64,000 nucleotides of DNA from Verrucomicrobiota bacterium (GCA_022709905.1 JAKLHY010000003.1:124001-188000), one strand, 5' to 3'. Shown: positions 37,449-46,353, counted from the stretch's first letter. Numbers and translations: made by a program. Notes: generated by a model from the sequence alone, not told the origin.

Positions 37449-37529
37449 AGTTTTCCGGGGATATCAGCGAGTTTCATCGTTGAAACCACCGAAATCGCAC
37501 AAAATTCGGTCTCTTCCGAAAAAGTCAGG

Positions 37530-37607
37530 ATGAAGTTTCCCGTCGTCATCTCTGACACCCGCAAAGCAAGGGTCAAAGTCTATGGGAATACGGAGTTTTA
37601 CCTTCTT
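37530..37607 (+). pseudogene. N-terminal scrap of a tyrosine integrase
   Basis: Reads MKFPVVISDTRKARVKVYGN then TEFYLL. This resembles the start of verrucomicrobial tyrosine recombinases (M-K-F-P-V ... A-K-I-Y-G). It ends where a 17-bp hairpin begins; no catalytic part follows. Position and direction, 81 bases after tRNA-Leu, fit an old island integrase. Confidence 0.45.
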
Positions 37608-37648
37608 AGGGTCTGTGCAAAAACCGAATTAGTTTTTGCACAGACCCT
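37608..37648. repeat. Perfect 17-bp inverted repeat
   Basis: AGGGTCTGTGCAAAAAC and its exact complement, separated by CGAATTA. It is not followed by a T tract, so a terminator is unlikely. It looks like abutted ends of an insertion sequence. Confidence 0.6.
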
Positions 37649-37696
37649 TAATGAGCGTGGAGGGGGGGCTGATCTATCGATGCTATGGCTTGAGGC

Positions 37697-38714
37697 TTAT
37701 TGTCCCAAGTCGTCGGCAATCGCTCTAAATTGTTCCAGCGCCGCCTCCAAATCGTCGCTGATTTCCTGGGCAATGACGTCTGGTGCGGGCAAGTTTGCGG
37801 AATCTTCCAGCGCTTCGTCCTTCAGTCAAAAGATGTCCAGGTTCACTTTGTCGCGCTTGAGCAATTCATCGTAGGCGAAGCACTTGAAACGCTCGGTTTC
37901 GGTTCGCTTGTGACGATTCCTCGGGTTGTAGCAGGCTACAAAATCCTCTAAATCACTGCGCTTGAGGGTGTTTTCCTTGAGCGTGAAGTGTTTGTTCGTG
38001 CGCAGGTCGTATATCCAGAGCTTCTCAGTCCACGGCTTTTCCTGCGCGGGCTTGCGGTCGAAGAACAGCACGTTCGCCTTCACGCCTTGCGCGTAGAAGA
38101 TGCCCGTGGGCAGGCGCAGGAGCGTGTGCACGTCCGCTTGCTTGAGCAATTCGCGCCGAATCGTCTCACCCGCGCCGCCCTCGAACAACACGTTGTCCGG
38201 CAACACCACCGCCGCGCGGCCGTGCTGCTTGAGGATGGTGAAGATGTGCTGGAGGAAATTGAGCTGCTTGTTGCTCGTGCTCGCCCAGAAATCGTCGCGG
38301 TTGATCACCAGCGATTCCTTCGCCTGCTCGCCCGCCTCGTTCACGATGGTCACGCTGCTCCTTGTCAATCAGGTCCACGATGAGCCGGCGGAGCTTGGCC
38401 GGGTCTTGGATCTTGTTCTGCGCCTTGCGGAAGATGACGCCGAGCATGCCCTTCTGTTTGCCGAGCGATTCAAGCACATGCCGGTAATGCGTCTCCAACT
38501 CATCCCCGTCGCGCGCCAGCAGACTGGGCCAGGCGAACTCCTTGGGCACGGCGGACGGCTCGTTGAACGGCGCACGCGACTGCTCATCCGCCATCTTGAG
38601 GAACAACAGAAACGTCAACTGCTCCACATAATCGCCGTAGGACAAACCGTCATCGCGGAGAATGTTGCAGTAATTCCAGAGCTTTTAGACGAGTTGGGTG
38701 GGGTTGCCAGCCAT
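37697..38714 (-). pseudogene. hsdM: Type I methyltransferase subunit HsdM, multiply broken
   Basis: From the ATG at 38714 the frame reads MAGNPTQLV, TAA, then KLWNYCNILRDDGLSYGDYV; family members have Gln or a similar residue at the stop. It continues to LRRLIVDLIDKEQ. At about 38356 it jumps, in another frame, to SVTIVNEAGEQAKESLVINR, skipping the S-adenosylmethionine motif and the NPPF catalytic motif, perhaps 200 residues. The rest (DDFWASTSNKQLNFLQHIFT, VVLPDNVLFEGGAGE) runs to NLDIF, where TGA (37826-37828) replaces the usual Trp. It resumes LKDEALEDSANLPAPDVIAQ and ends at TAA 37697. Three independent lesions; the protein cannot methylate DNA. Confidence 0.85.
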
Positions 38715-38722
38715 CGCAACGG

Positions 38723-39007
38723 TTAGGTAGCCAGACCAACCTCAAGCGCCGCGCGGACGCGTTGCGTATCTGCAAATGCAACTGGCTCGACGCCTAACTG
38801 ACGAAGTTCAGCGCAAATCTCATTGGCAGCGTTCAACCGCTTGCCTCCCTCCGGGACTTGAACGGTGAAAACCACCAGTTGCGGCAGTCGACCGCGATTC
38901 CTTAACCGCTCCATGTTCTTCACCCAAGCGCCACCGTGATGATAAATATCCGATGGCTCGGTTTTCCCCTGCCAAGTGATATCGCCAATCTCCACAATCC
39001 GCATCAT
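38723..39007 (-). CDS. Small hypothetical protein in the hsd operon
   Basis: 94 residues (MMRIVEIGDITWQGKTEPSD ... RAALEVGLAT). No named domain recognised; it has alternating strands and a helical C-terminus. It lies between hsdS remnants and hsdM, 8 bases before the hsdM start, so it was likely translated from the same transcript. It might be a fragment of something longer. Confidence 0.45.
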   Translation of the reverse strand: MMRIVEIGDITWQGKTEPSDIYHHGGAWVKNMERLRNRGRLPQLVVFTVQVPEGGKRLNAANEICAELRQLGVEPVAFADTQRVRAALEVGLAT

Positions 39008-39060
39008 GTGAGTTCTCCGCTGAAAGCTTTTTGGAGGATGGACTGGCGGAGGCGGGCCAT
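39005..39060 (-). pseudogene. Duplicated C-terminal tail of HsdS
   Basis: Reads MARLRQSILQKAFSGELT then stop, nearly the same as the true HsdS end at 39102 (RLRQSILQKAFSGKLV). The two tails are separated by the GATGAAT-type heptad tract. It suggests replacement or duplication at the gene's 3' end. Confidence 0.65.
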
Positions 39061-39073
39061 ACCAAGGCAGAAG

Positions 39074-39094
39074 GATGAATGAAGAATGATGAAT
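39074..39094 (+). repeat. Heptanucleotide repeat GATGAAT
   Basis: GATGAAT, GAAGAAT and GATGAAT in tandem, between the two HsdS tails. Confidence 0.7.
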
Positions 39095-39101
39095 GGGGGA
39101 T

Positions 39102-40582
39102 TCATACCAGTTTTCCTGAAAATGCCTTTTGTAGGATTGATTGCCGCAGCCGGACCGCCCGTTTCAGGTTGGCCGACACCACCGACTCCAACTCCTCCAC
39201 CACGCTCAACCGCCGCTCCACTTCCGCCACGATCCGCGTTTGCTCCGCCAGCGGGGGAAGCAAATAGGGCGCAGCCATGAGAGCCTTTTGAGTCAGCTTG
39301 CGACGCCCGGTAGAACCAGTCGTGCGTGCCGTGAACGGATAGTGTGCAAGGGAGTAATTCAGATAGGCAGTCGAGACAGCTGCGGTTGCGCGGAGAACGT
39401 GAGCGTGATTGTTGACCCAAGTTTTTCCTCGAATTACGTAGCTAAATGCCTGTGTCCGCCCGGTGAAAGTCTCATCCTCGACGACTAACACAAGAGGCTC
39501 GTCAAAAAGATGGTCGTCTATCCAGCCGACTTGGCCATTCGCGTCGTAGTAGGGAACATCGCCGTGACGCTTCGCTCGATCCGCCTTGTTGATTGGAACG
39601 CGTTTACCATCCAGACATTCTGAAATTTGTCCGACTGAGCATACCGTCCAGCCTTCGGGGATATCCTGCTGAATGTTGCTGTCCCGTTCGGCGGGTTCTT
39701 TGTATTTGCCGCGACCGGTCCAGTTCTTCCGGCGCTCGGCGAGGATGCGGGTCAGGAGTTCCGCGCCGGACTCAAACTGATTTCGGATTTCGGATTTCGG
39801 ATTTTGCAGAGCTCTGCCTCCGTGGTGACGAGTTTGCCTTCTCAGGCGGCTTTGAGGACGGCGGCGCAGTAGCGTTTGAGGTTGGCCTGCACCCGCCGCA
39901 ACGCCGCCACTCCCGCCTCCAGCCGCGTGAATTGCTTCTCAATCTCCGCCACAATTCGCCGCTGCTCGGGGAGGGGTGGAACAGGAATCGGAATCGCTTC
40001 GATGTCTGACTTGCGAACGGAAGGGACAGTGGTAGCACGGGATAATTCATCAAGCCTGAGCGTGCAGGCGTAGTGAAAGAGAAATTTGGCATCCAGCTCG
40101 TCGCTCGCCGGATGCAAACCCATGACATTGTTATCTACCAGCGATGGCTCGCTGAGGATTGCCCGTCTGTTAAGAGCGATGGCCGCTCCAATTTTTGCGA
40201 ATACGATTGTATCTCGCGGCAATGGTGTGGCTCGAATAGCTGCTGCTTCGACTCGGCTGAGGTAGTGATGCGCTTTGGTCAGGTAAACGTCACCACGCTT
40301 CCATGCCTCTGAAATATCGCCAACTTTGAAGAATGCGATTTCGCCTTCAACCTTCCCTTGTAGTCGCTCCGGAAAGCCGAAGCCGGGGAGGATGTCACAG
40401 GTTTCGCCAAGCATTGGTCGCGTCCATCCTGGAGGTAACGGTCCACCTTCTTTCGCCCCTTCAGGGCTCGACGTGTTTGGGGAATCGTGACCCAGGTCGG
40501 CGTCTGCCGCAGGCGCGGCATCCTTGCCCTGGGCTAATTTCCTTCGCCCTTTTGGGGTTGCGGTTGTGGCATTCGGGCTCAT
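39102..40582 (-). pseudogene. hsdS: Type I specificity subunit HsdS, broken in the middle
   Basis: The first half (40582-39842) encodes a Lys/Ala-rich leader, the first target-recognition domain (PPGWTRPMLGETCDILPGFG to SVRKSDIEAIPIPVPPLPEQ) and the central helix RRIVAEIEKQFTRLEAGVAA. At LKAA a TGA replaces a codon before EGKLVTTEAEL. Some 30 bases on, four heptads (39779-39806) interrupt and shift the frame. The second half resumes at GAELLTRILAERRKNW, has a second recognition domain (GWTVCSVGQISECLDGKRVP, DVPYYDANGQVGWIDD) and ends RQSILQKAFSGKLV. Both halves look otherwise undamaged. The start overlaps the nuclease stop by four bases. Confidence 0.85.
39779..39806 (+). repeat. Heptanucleotide repeat GATTTCG inside hsdS
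   Basis: Three GATTTCG units and one GATTTTG. It lies within the hsdS reading frame at the inter-domain linker and adds 28 bases (not a multiple of three), consistent with the frame change seen across it. Confidence 0.85.
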
Positions 40583-41718
40583 CCGCGCTTTTCTCCGTCG
40601 GCTTTCTTGTCTGGCTTTGCGGTCGTAGGGGAGGACAGTTCGGCCTCGATTTGCTCGATGCTCGGCAGGGCGCTTTGGAGCTTTTTCGGCAGGGCGCGCG
40701 TGAGCTGGTATTCGGAAACGCCGATGGCTTTCTTGATGCCGCGCAGGGCATATTCGGCGACCACGCGGTTTTTATCCTGGCACAGAATGAGACCGATGCT
40801 GGGCTGGTCGTCGGCATGCCGGAGGCGGTCATCCACGGCGTTGAGATAGAAGTTCATCTTGCCGGCATATTCCGCCTTGAATGGGCCGACTTTCAGATCA
40901 ATGACGACAAAGCAGCGGAGCTTGAGATGGTAGAAAAGGAGATCGAGGTAGAAATCGTCCTCGCCCACTTCCATGTGAAGCTGCCGGCCCACAAAGGCGA
41001 ACCCGGCTCCGAGTTCGACGAGAAAATCCTGGAGATGCTGGAGCAACCCGATTTCGAGTTCGCGTTCGTGGAAGGGTTTTTCCAGCGTCAGAAAATCGAA
41101 AAGATAGGGGTCTTTGAGGAGTTGAGTGGCAAGGTCGGACTGCGGCGGCGGGAGCGTGCGTTCAAAATTGGTGATCGCCTTGCCCTGGCGTTCATGGGCG
41201 CGGCTTTGGATTTGGAGAGAGAGGACATCGCGGCTCCAGCCGTGTTCAAACGCTTTCCGCGCATACCAGAGGCGGGTAGGAAGGTGTTTCACCTTCTGAA
41301 TCAGGATGACATTGTGTGCCCAGGTCAGTTGGGAAACGGCCCGTCGCCAGATTTGGGCGGCGGCGGAATCTGCGGATGATTGGGCAACGGGCGGTTGCCC
41401 AATTGCAGCGAAGTCCGGATATTCCCGGAAAAACTGGGTCATAAGCTTGAGGTTGCGGACGGAAAACCCCTTCACCTCGGGCAATTCGTTATGCAGATCA
41501 GCTGCCAAACGAGTCAACACCGCCGCGCCCCAACCTTCCTTTTTCTGTCGATTCACCAATACGCCGCCAATTTCCCAGTAGAGCATGAGCATGCTGGCGT
41601 TGCCCGCCATCGCGGTGCGCACCTGCGCGGCGCGGATGCGCTGCTGGATGTCAGCCAAAAGTTCGGGGTAACCACCAGCGGTGGCAGATGGGTTCCGTCT
41701 TTGAATGGATTTGCTCAT
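40579..41718 (-). CDS. PDDEXK nuclease-domain protein, YhcG/DUF1016 family
   Basis: 379 residues, intact. The N-terminal DUF1016 domain contains LMLYWEIGGVLVNRQKKEGW and LPEVKGFSVRNLKLMTQFFR; SQLTWAHNVILIQKV lies in the middle. The C-terminal nuclease domain shows LVELGAGFAFVGRQLHMEVG, EDDFYLDLLFYHLKLRCFVV and IDLKVGPFKAEYAGKMNFYL, giving the D...(D)xK catalytic set. Such proteins often sit in restriction-modification or defence operons; their role is poorly defined. It overlaps hsdR upstream and hsdS downstream by 4 bases each, so it was an operon member. It is the only undamaged large gene of the island. Confidence 0.88.
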   Translation of the reverse strand: MSKSIQRRNPSATAGGYPELLADIQQRIRAAQVRTAMAGNASMLMLYWEIGGVLVNRQKKEGWGAAVLTRLAADLHNELPEVKGFSVRNLKLMTQFFREYPDFAAIGQPPVAQSSADSAAAQIWRRAVSQLTWAHNVILIQKVKHLPTRLWYARKAFEHGWSRDVLSLQIQSRAHERQGKAITNFERTLPPPQSDLATQLLKDPYLFDFLTLEKPFHERELEIGLLQHLQDFLVELGAGFAFVGRQLHMEVGEDDFYLDLLFYHLKLRCFVVIDLKVGPFKAEYAGKMNFYLNAVDDRLRHADDQPSIGLILCQDKNRVVAEYALRGIKKAIGVSEYQLTRALPKKLQSALPSIEQIEAELSSPTTAKPDKKADGEKRG

Positions 41719-42479
41719 GCAACCAGTTTCAGATTGAGTTCATCCAGAATCCGATTCAAGTCATTCCCAAAAAGTTGATCCGCCTTGCCGAGTCCGCCCC
41801 GCTGTGAAAACGGTGCGTAATCGAAATCATCCGGCTCGATGCTCAGGCTGGTGGCAATGTGGTCGCGGATGAGGTTGAGCCAGGCGATCTGGTCGGCGGT
41901 GAAGGTTTTGCCCGAACCGGTTGCCCTCTGGATGAGGGCACGCGGGCGACCGGCGGCGAAGGATTTTTCGAGGTTCGTGATGCCGATGACCTGGGCGGGC
42001 CACAGGCCGGCACTGGAGAGAACAGGGATTTCGCGCAAGCGTTGGGCGAGTTGCTTTTTGGCTTGTGCCCACGTTATCAGCGTCTCGGGACGATGGAATG
42101 CGAATATAGTCCGACTGCGTGGGTCGGGATCGAGACGGTTGGTGAATCCGGTTTCCTGGCCGGTTGATTCGTGGCAAAGTGGAAGGGGATTGTGCCATGC
42201 GGGCAGGCCTGCGGGGACACCAGCAACATATTTCGCGGACTGTTCCTCGACGCCGACCAGCGAGTGGCCCACAGGTTTGGCCTCTACTGTGCCGAGCGCT
42301 TTTCCATCTACAAAAAGCGTGTAATCTGGCTCGCCGGTGGCAAAGGAGAGTTCGCATACCGCCACACCCCGGGATGCCATGAGGTTGATTTTGTCCCTGG
42401 TTTGAACAACCCAGCCAGATGCGGAGAGCATCCCGTCAATCGTCTCCCGTGCAAGCTGTTCTGGAGTCAGGCTGGACAT
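41715..42479 (-). pseudogene. hsdR: Type I restriction subunit HsdR with internal deletion
   Basis: 254 residues where a full HsdR has roughly 750-1000. The N-terminus is the PDDEXK nuclease (EPDYTLFVDGKALGTVEAKP gives the catalytic D, E, K) and runs to the helicase Walker A motif, ATGSGKTFTA. It then passes in frame straight into the extreme C-terminus, DQIAWLNLIRDHIATSLSIE and DDFDYAPFSQRGGLGKADQL. The whole helicase motor and translocase are gone. FTA occurs on both sides of the joint, hinting at recombination across a short match. It cannot translocate DNA. Confidence 0.85.
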
Positions 42480-42917
42480 GTAAGGAACAGGGCGCCGCAG
42501 GAGTCATATGCCTGCGGTGTCACTGTATTGGAACGACGGCAAATTTCGACTCCGGTTGGCGTGATCAAAGTTGAGCCGCTGAAAAATGCTGCAAACACCA
42601 GTCTTTTGGCCCAAACATCAGCCACTGGCCTGATGAAGACGACTTTTGGAAGCAATAACATCTCGCTCATTCCAAAGCGATTCGACACGAAGCAGTTGGA
42701 CGACAGTTCTGTTATGCTGAAACTGAGTTTTCATTGCAACTCAGAAATCTGGAAATCCCGCACAGATCCCGCACACATTTGGGTTGTCGCACAAATTCCG
42801 CACAGGCCAGACTTGGACACACCTGCCGTACTGAATGTTTCATTCTCCCATGCGGCCGCCGTTGTGTGACGGAAAATTTGCTGGAATAGTGCTGTCAATC
42901 CCTTACATTTCAGCAGG
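42480..42917. other. Intergenic region at the distal edge of the island
   Basis: 438 bases between hsdR and the ABC transporter, transcribed away from each other. I see no conserved reading frame on either strand. I looked for the 3' end of tRNA-Leu here as a right attachment site and did not find it. Confidence 0.45.
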
Positions 42918-43700
42918 ATGAGTGAGATTCTGAAGGTCGAGAATCTGCGGGTCGAATTCCGTGTCTCGCAACGGGAAGGGGGGAGGCGAGTTGCGGTGGA
43001 TGGTTTGGATTTGAAGGTATCGGCGGGCGAGGTGTTCGGGTTTCTTGGACCGAATGGCGCCGGGAAGACGACGACGATGAACGTGTTGTTGGGTTTTCTT
43101 CCGCCGACCCAGGGGCGGGCCTTTTTGTTTGGGGTGGATGTGCGCGAGCCTATCGCCCGGCAACGCATCGGGTACCTGCCTGAGATGACCTATTACTACA
43201 AGTTTCTAACGGCGGAGGAATTGTTGCGGTTCTACGGACGGATTTTTCGCCTGCCCCGCGAACAGGCGGAGTCCAGGATCGATCAATTATTAAAACTGGT
43301 CGAATTGGAGGAGGTGCGGGGGCGTCCCATTCGGACCTATTCCAAGGGAATGCAACAGCGGGTCGGTTTGGCGCAAGCATTGATCAACCAACCCGATCTG
43401 TTGATCCTGGACGAACCGACGAGCGGGCTGGATCCTCTCGGACGTTTAAAAGTCAGGGAGATCATCCAACGATTGAAAAACGAAGGGAAAACCGTCTTCT
43501 TTTCCTCGCACGAGCTGGGGGAAGCGGAGACGGTCTGCGACCGGGTGGGGATCATGAATCAGGGGCGGTTAAAGGCGATAGGCCGGATCAGCGACCTGGT
43601 GGGGGGCAACCAATCGAGTTTGGAGCAGGTCTTTCTGAGCATTATCGGTCATCCTCCAGGGGATGGAGGGCAGCAGACTCCTCAAAGACCGGGCAACTGA
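42918..43700 (+). CDS. ABC transporter ATP-binding protein
   Basis: 260 residues. Walker A GFLGPNGAGKTTT, Q-loop GYLPEMTYYY, signature YSKGMQQRVGLAQAL, Walker B LLILDEPTSGLDP and the H-switch FFSSHELGEAETV are all present. The DrrA/CcmA-like subgroup energises export with an ABC-2 permease, here the next gene, 13 bases downstream. AGCAGGATG gives a plausible ribosome site. Substrate unknown. Confidence 0.93.
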   Translation: MSEILKVENLRVEFRVSQREGGRRVAVDGLDLKVSAGEVFGFLGPNGAGKTTTMNVLLGFLPPTQGRAFLFGVDVREPIARQRIGYLPEMTYYYKFLTAEELLRFYGRIFRLPREQAESRIDQLLKLVELEEVRGRPIRTYSKGMQQRVGLAQALINQPDLLILDEPTSGLDPLGRLKVREIIQRLKNEGKTVFFSSHELGEAETVCDRVGIMNQGRLKAIGRISDLVGGNQSSLEQVFLSIIGHPPGDGGQQTPQRPGN

Positions 43701-43713
43701 AGGCCTCTCACAT

Positions 43714-44496
43714 ATGCATAGCGTTGGTGCCATTGCGGTCGTCGTCATCAAAGAGCTGTATCGGCGCAAGGATTTCTATGTCCTCTTTGTTTTGACGGCG
43801 TTGATCACCTTGCTGATGGCGTCGATGAGCTTCTTCAACGACCGGCAAGTGGTTCGGTATCTCAAGGAGATCTGTTTGCTGCTGATTTGGATCTCGAGCT
43901 TGGTGATCGCCATGGTGACATCGGCTCGTCAGATTCCCGCCGAGCGGGAAAGCCGGACGATTTTTCCGTTGCTGGCCAAGCCGGTGACGCGCGGCCAGGT
44001 ATTACTGGGCAAATTTTTTGGCTGTTGGGCGGCCACCGGTCTTGCGTTGGTGGTTTTCTACCTGTTTTTCGGGGTGATTGCCCTCTCGCGTGAGACGGAA
44101 TGGATGCTGGCGGGGTATTTTCAGGCCTGGTGGTTGCATTGGTGGATGCTGGGGGTGGTGATTGCGATGGTATTATGGGGCTCGCTGGTATTTGCCGCTC
44201 CCTCGTCGAACGTCACGATTCTCCTGGTGATCGTGGTGGGGATTCTTTTGCTGGGCCGACATTTGGGCAAGGTGGCCGCCCGGTTGTCAGAGCCGATGCA
44301 GACGATTGTCTATGTGGTGTATTACGGCATGCCGCACCTCGAGTTCTTCGACGTGCGGGATCTTCTCACCCACCAATGGGGGGCGATCCCCTGGTGGGCC
44401 TGCGGTTTGGCGACCGTCTACGCCCTGATCTACACTGCGCTCTTTCTCACCGGCGCCTGGTGGAGTTTTCAGAGAACCAATCTTGGAGAACGCTGA
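43714..44496 (+). CDS. ABC-2 type permease
   Basis: 260 residues from the ATG at 43714 (MHSVGAIAVVVIKELYRRKD). Six hydrophobic helices, the first VLFVLTALITLLMASMSFF, with the cytoplasmic ARQIPAERESRTIFPLLAKP stretch typical of NosY/ABC-2 permeases. It pairs with the upstream ATPase. The stop overlaps the start of the TPR gene by 14 bases. The in-frame ATG at 43663 would overlap the ATPase and is disfavoured. Confidence 0.88.
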   Translation: MHSVGAIAVVVIKELYRRKDFYVLFVLTALITLLMASMSFFNDRQVVRYLKEICLLLIWISSLVIAMVTSARQIPAERESRTIFPLLAKPVTRGQVLLGKFFGCWAATGLALVVFYLFFGVIALSRETEWMLAGYFQAWWLHWWMLGVVIAMVLWGSLVFAAPSSNVTILLVIVVGILLLGRHLGKVAARLSEPMQTIVYVVYYGMPHLEFFDVRDLLTHQWGAIPWWACGLATVYALIYTALFLTGAWWSFQRTNLGER

Positions 44497-45367
44497 CATG
44501 GGGACCGCCTGGCTGAGCATGGTCTTGGGAGGGGTTATCTGTTTCTCCCTCGCGACGGTGTACGATCCATGGCATCAGAATCGGACACCAACGACGAGCC
44601 ATGATCCAAGCATGATGGAAGTCATCCTTGGCGAAAGCCGCCGGCTTTTTGCGAATCATTTCTACGTCAAGGCAGACGTTTATTTTCACTCCGGTTTGTA
44701 TCCATCCATTTTCGACGAAGCCGCCTCGGAAGAGGATCATCATTTAGAGCATACGGCTGCCGACGATGGCTTGCGCGATGCTCGACATGAGCACGATGAG
44801 CATGATGCCGAGCACGGATTTCCCGGCAAGGCCCCGGACGATTGGATCTACCGTTTTGGCACCCATTTTAAACCCTCGCGTCACCTGCACCTGGACAAGC
44901 CTTCGGAAGCCCGGGAGTTGCTGCCCTGGCTCGAGCTCGCGGCCGAATTGGATCCGCACCGGATCGAGACTTACACTGTGGCGGCATACTGGCTGCGCTC
45001 GCGATTGCAGAAGAATGACGAGGCCGTCGCTTTTTTACGCGAGGGTTGGCGGGTGAATCCGGACAGTTACGAGATCCTCTTTGAATTGGGACTGGTCTAC
45101 TGGCAGGGGAAGGGAGATGCCTTCCGAGCTCGCAATGTGTGGGAGTTGGCTCTTCGCAAGTGGCGTTTGCGGAATCCCACCGGGGGAGAGGATCGTTATA
45201 ACGAAAAGATCCTGCTGCATCTGGCGAAGCTCGAGGAGGAAGCCGAGCATTGGGATCAATCACTGCAATATTATCAAGAGCTGAAGGCGTCGTCGCCGCA
45301 TCCTGAAGTCATTCAGAAGCTCATCGATGAGATACAGGCAAGGCGGCAACGGAAGATCTTGAATTGA
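44483..45367 (+). CDS. Membrane-anchored TPR protein
   Basis: 294 residues. One N-terminal helix (MVLGGVICFSLATVY), then a His/Glu/Asp-rich segment (EEDHHLEHTAADD, RHEHDEHDAEHG) that could bind metal, and C-terminal TPR units (LLPWLELAAELDPHRIETYT, EAVAFLREGWRVNPDSYEIL, EEAEHWDQSLQYYQELKASS). It overlaps the permease gene, so the three form one operon. It may tether or regulate the transporter. ATG at 44498 is an alternative start. Confidence 0.78.
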   Translation: MENADMGTAWLSMVLGGVICFSLATVYDPWHQNRTPTTSHDPSMMEVILGESRRLFANHFYVKADVYFHSGLYPSIFDEAASEEDHHLEHTAADDGLRDARHEHDEHDAEHGFPGKAPDDWIYRFGTHFKPSRHLHLDKPSEARELLPWLELAAELDPHRIETYTVAAYWLRSRLQKNDEAVAFLREGWRVNPDSYEILFELGLVYWQGKGDAFRARNVWELALRKWRLRNPTGGEDRYNEKILLHLAKLEEEAEHWDQSLQYYQELKASSPHPEVIQKLIDEIQARRQRKILN

Positions 45368-45493
45368 AGGAGGGATTAAACTGGTCGCTTGATTTCAGTC
45401 GTGGTTCGGATCAGGTTATCCATCGTATTCACTTTATGGCAGTGAGATCAACGATTCCCGCTGGCGGTGTCCTGAGGGCGCGCACTTCCTGGT

Positions 45494-45712
45494 ATGACAA
45501 AAGAGGAACCTATTGAATTGACGGGCCGGGTGACCCAGGTGCTGCCGGGGACCATGTTTCGTGTGGGCCTGCCCAATGGCCACGAGGTGCTGGCCCATAT
45601 TTCCGGAAAAATGCGAAAGCACTTTATCCGCATCAGTGTGGGAGACAAAGTCAGCGTCGAAATGTCGCCGTACGACCTGAACAAGGCGCGCATTACTTTC
45701 CGGCATCTTTAG
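45494..45712 (+). CDS. infA: Translation initiation factor IF-1
   Basis: 72 residues, the normal length. The S1/OB fold contains [57 protein letters not shown] and ends TFRHL. It binds the ribosomal A site during initiation. It stands apart from ribosomal protein genes. Confidence 0.95.
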   Translation: MTKEEPIELTGRVTQVLPGTMFRVGLPNGHEVLAHISGKMRKHFIRISVGDKVSVEMSPYDLNKARITFRHL

Positions 45713-45790
45713 TCTGGCGAAGCATGATCGCAGAGCGAACAAAAGGCGGTTGCGCTGATTCCGGCCGCAGACAAGAGGGAAGGCAAGCCA

Positions 45791-46336
45791 ATGATGCATC
45801 CAACATCCCTGGACAAACGGATTGAGCTCCAATTGGGAGATATCACCCAGTTATCGGTGGACGCAATCGTGAACGCGGCCAATCGCACCCTGTTGGGTGG
45901 AGGGGGGGTGGATGGCGCCATCCACCGGGCTGCCGGCCCTGGTTTGCTCGAAGAATGCCGCCGGCTTCAGGGGTGCGAGATTGGGGCCGCGAAGATTACC
46001 GGGGGGCACGCTATGGCGGCCCGTTGGGTGATTCACACGGTCGGCCCTGTTTGGAAGGGCGGTTCCCGGAACGAGCCGGAGTTGTTGGCCCGTTGTTACC
46101 GTTCCTGTTTTGCCCTGGCAAAACAACATCAAATGTCGTCAATCGCTTTTCCCGCGATCAGCACGGGCGCATACGGGTATCCTCCCGAACCCGCCGCCCG
46201 GATTGCCCTTCTGGAAACCCGGAAACATCTGGCCCACAACACCACGCTCAAGCGGGTGATTTTCATCTGTTTTGACGCGGCCATGCTTTCTTGTTATCGC
46301 GCGGCCGCCGGGATTGGAACGGAGAATAAACCTTAA
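45791..46336 (+). CDS. Macro-domain ADP-ribose/O-acetyl-ADP-ribose hydrolase
   Basis: 181 residues. Macro-domain landmarks: IELQLGDITQLSVDAIVNAA, NRTLLGGGGVDGAIHRAAG, GHAMAARWVIHTVGPVW and FPAISTGAYGYPPEPAARIA. The conserved Asn/Asp pair and glycine loop that bind ADP-ribose are intact, as in YmdB. The enzyme removes acetyl or ADP-ribosyl groups in the cytosol. Follows infA; next gene 17 bases on. Confidence 0.92.
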   Translation: MMHPTSLDKRIELQLGDITQLSVDAIVNAANRTLLGGGGVDGAIHRAAGPGLLEECRRLQGCEIGAAKITGGHAMAARWVIHTVGPVWKGGSRNEPELLARCYRSCFALAKQHQMSSIAFPAISTGAYGYPPEPAARIALLETRKHLAHNTTLKRVIFICFDAAMLSCYRAAAGIGTENKP

Positions 46337-46353
46337 ACCATCACAGACTGATT

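Noticed and set aside
37608..37648. 17-bp inverted repeat as a terminator for tRNA-Leu
   Set aside because: It is 160 bases downstream with no T run, and its arms resemble insertion-sequence ends.
37826..37828. TGA at a Trp position in HsdM, and stops in FGE and HsdS, as a sign of stop-codon recoding
   Set aside because: TGA ends many intact genes in the window. The lesions include TAA and TAG as well, and they occur only in genes with other damage.
42171..42869. Plus-strand frame antisense to hsdR running into the intergenic region
   Set aside because: The hsdR strand carries clear conserved motifs, and the antisense product has no recognisable domain.
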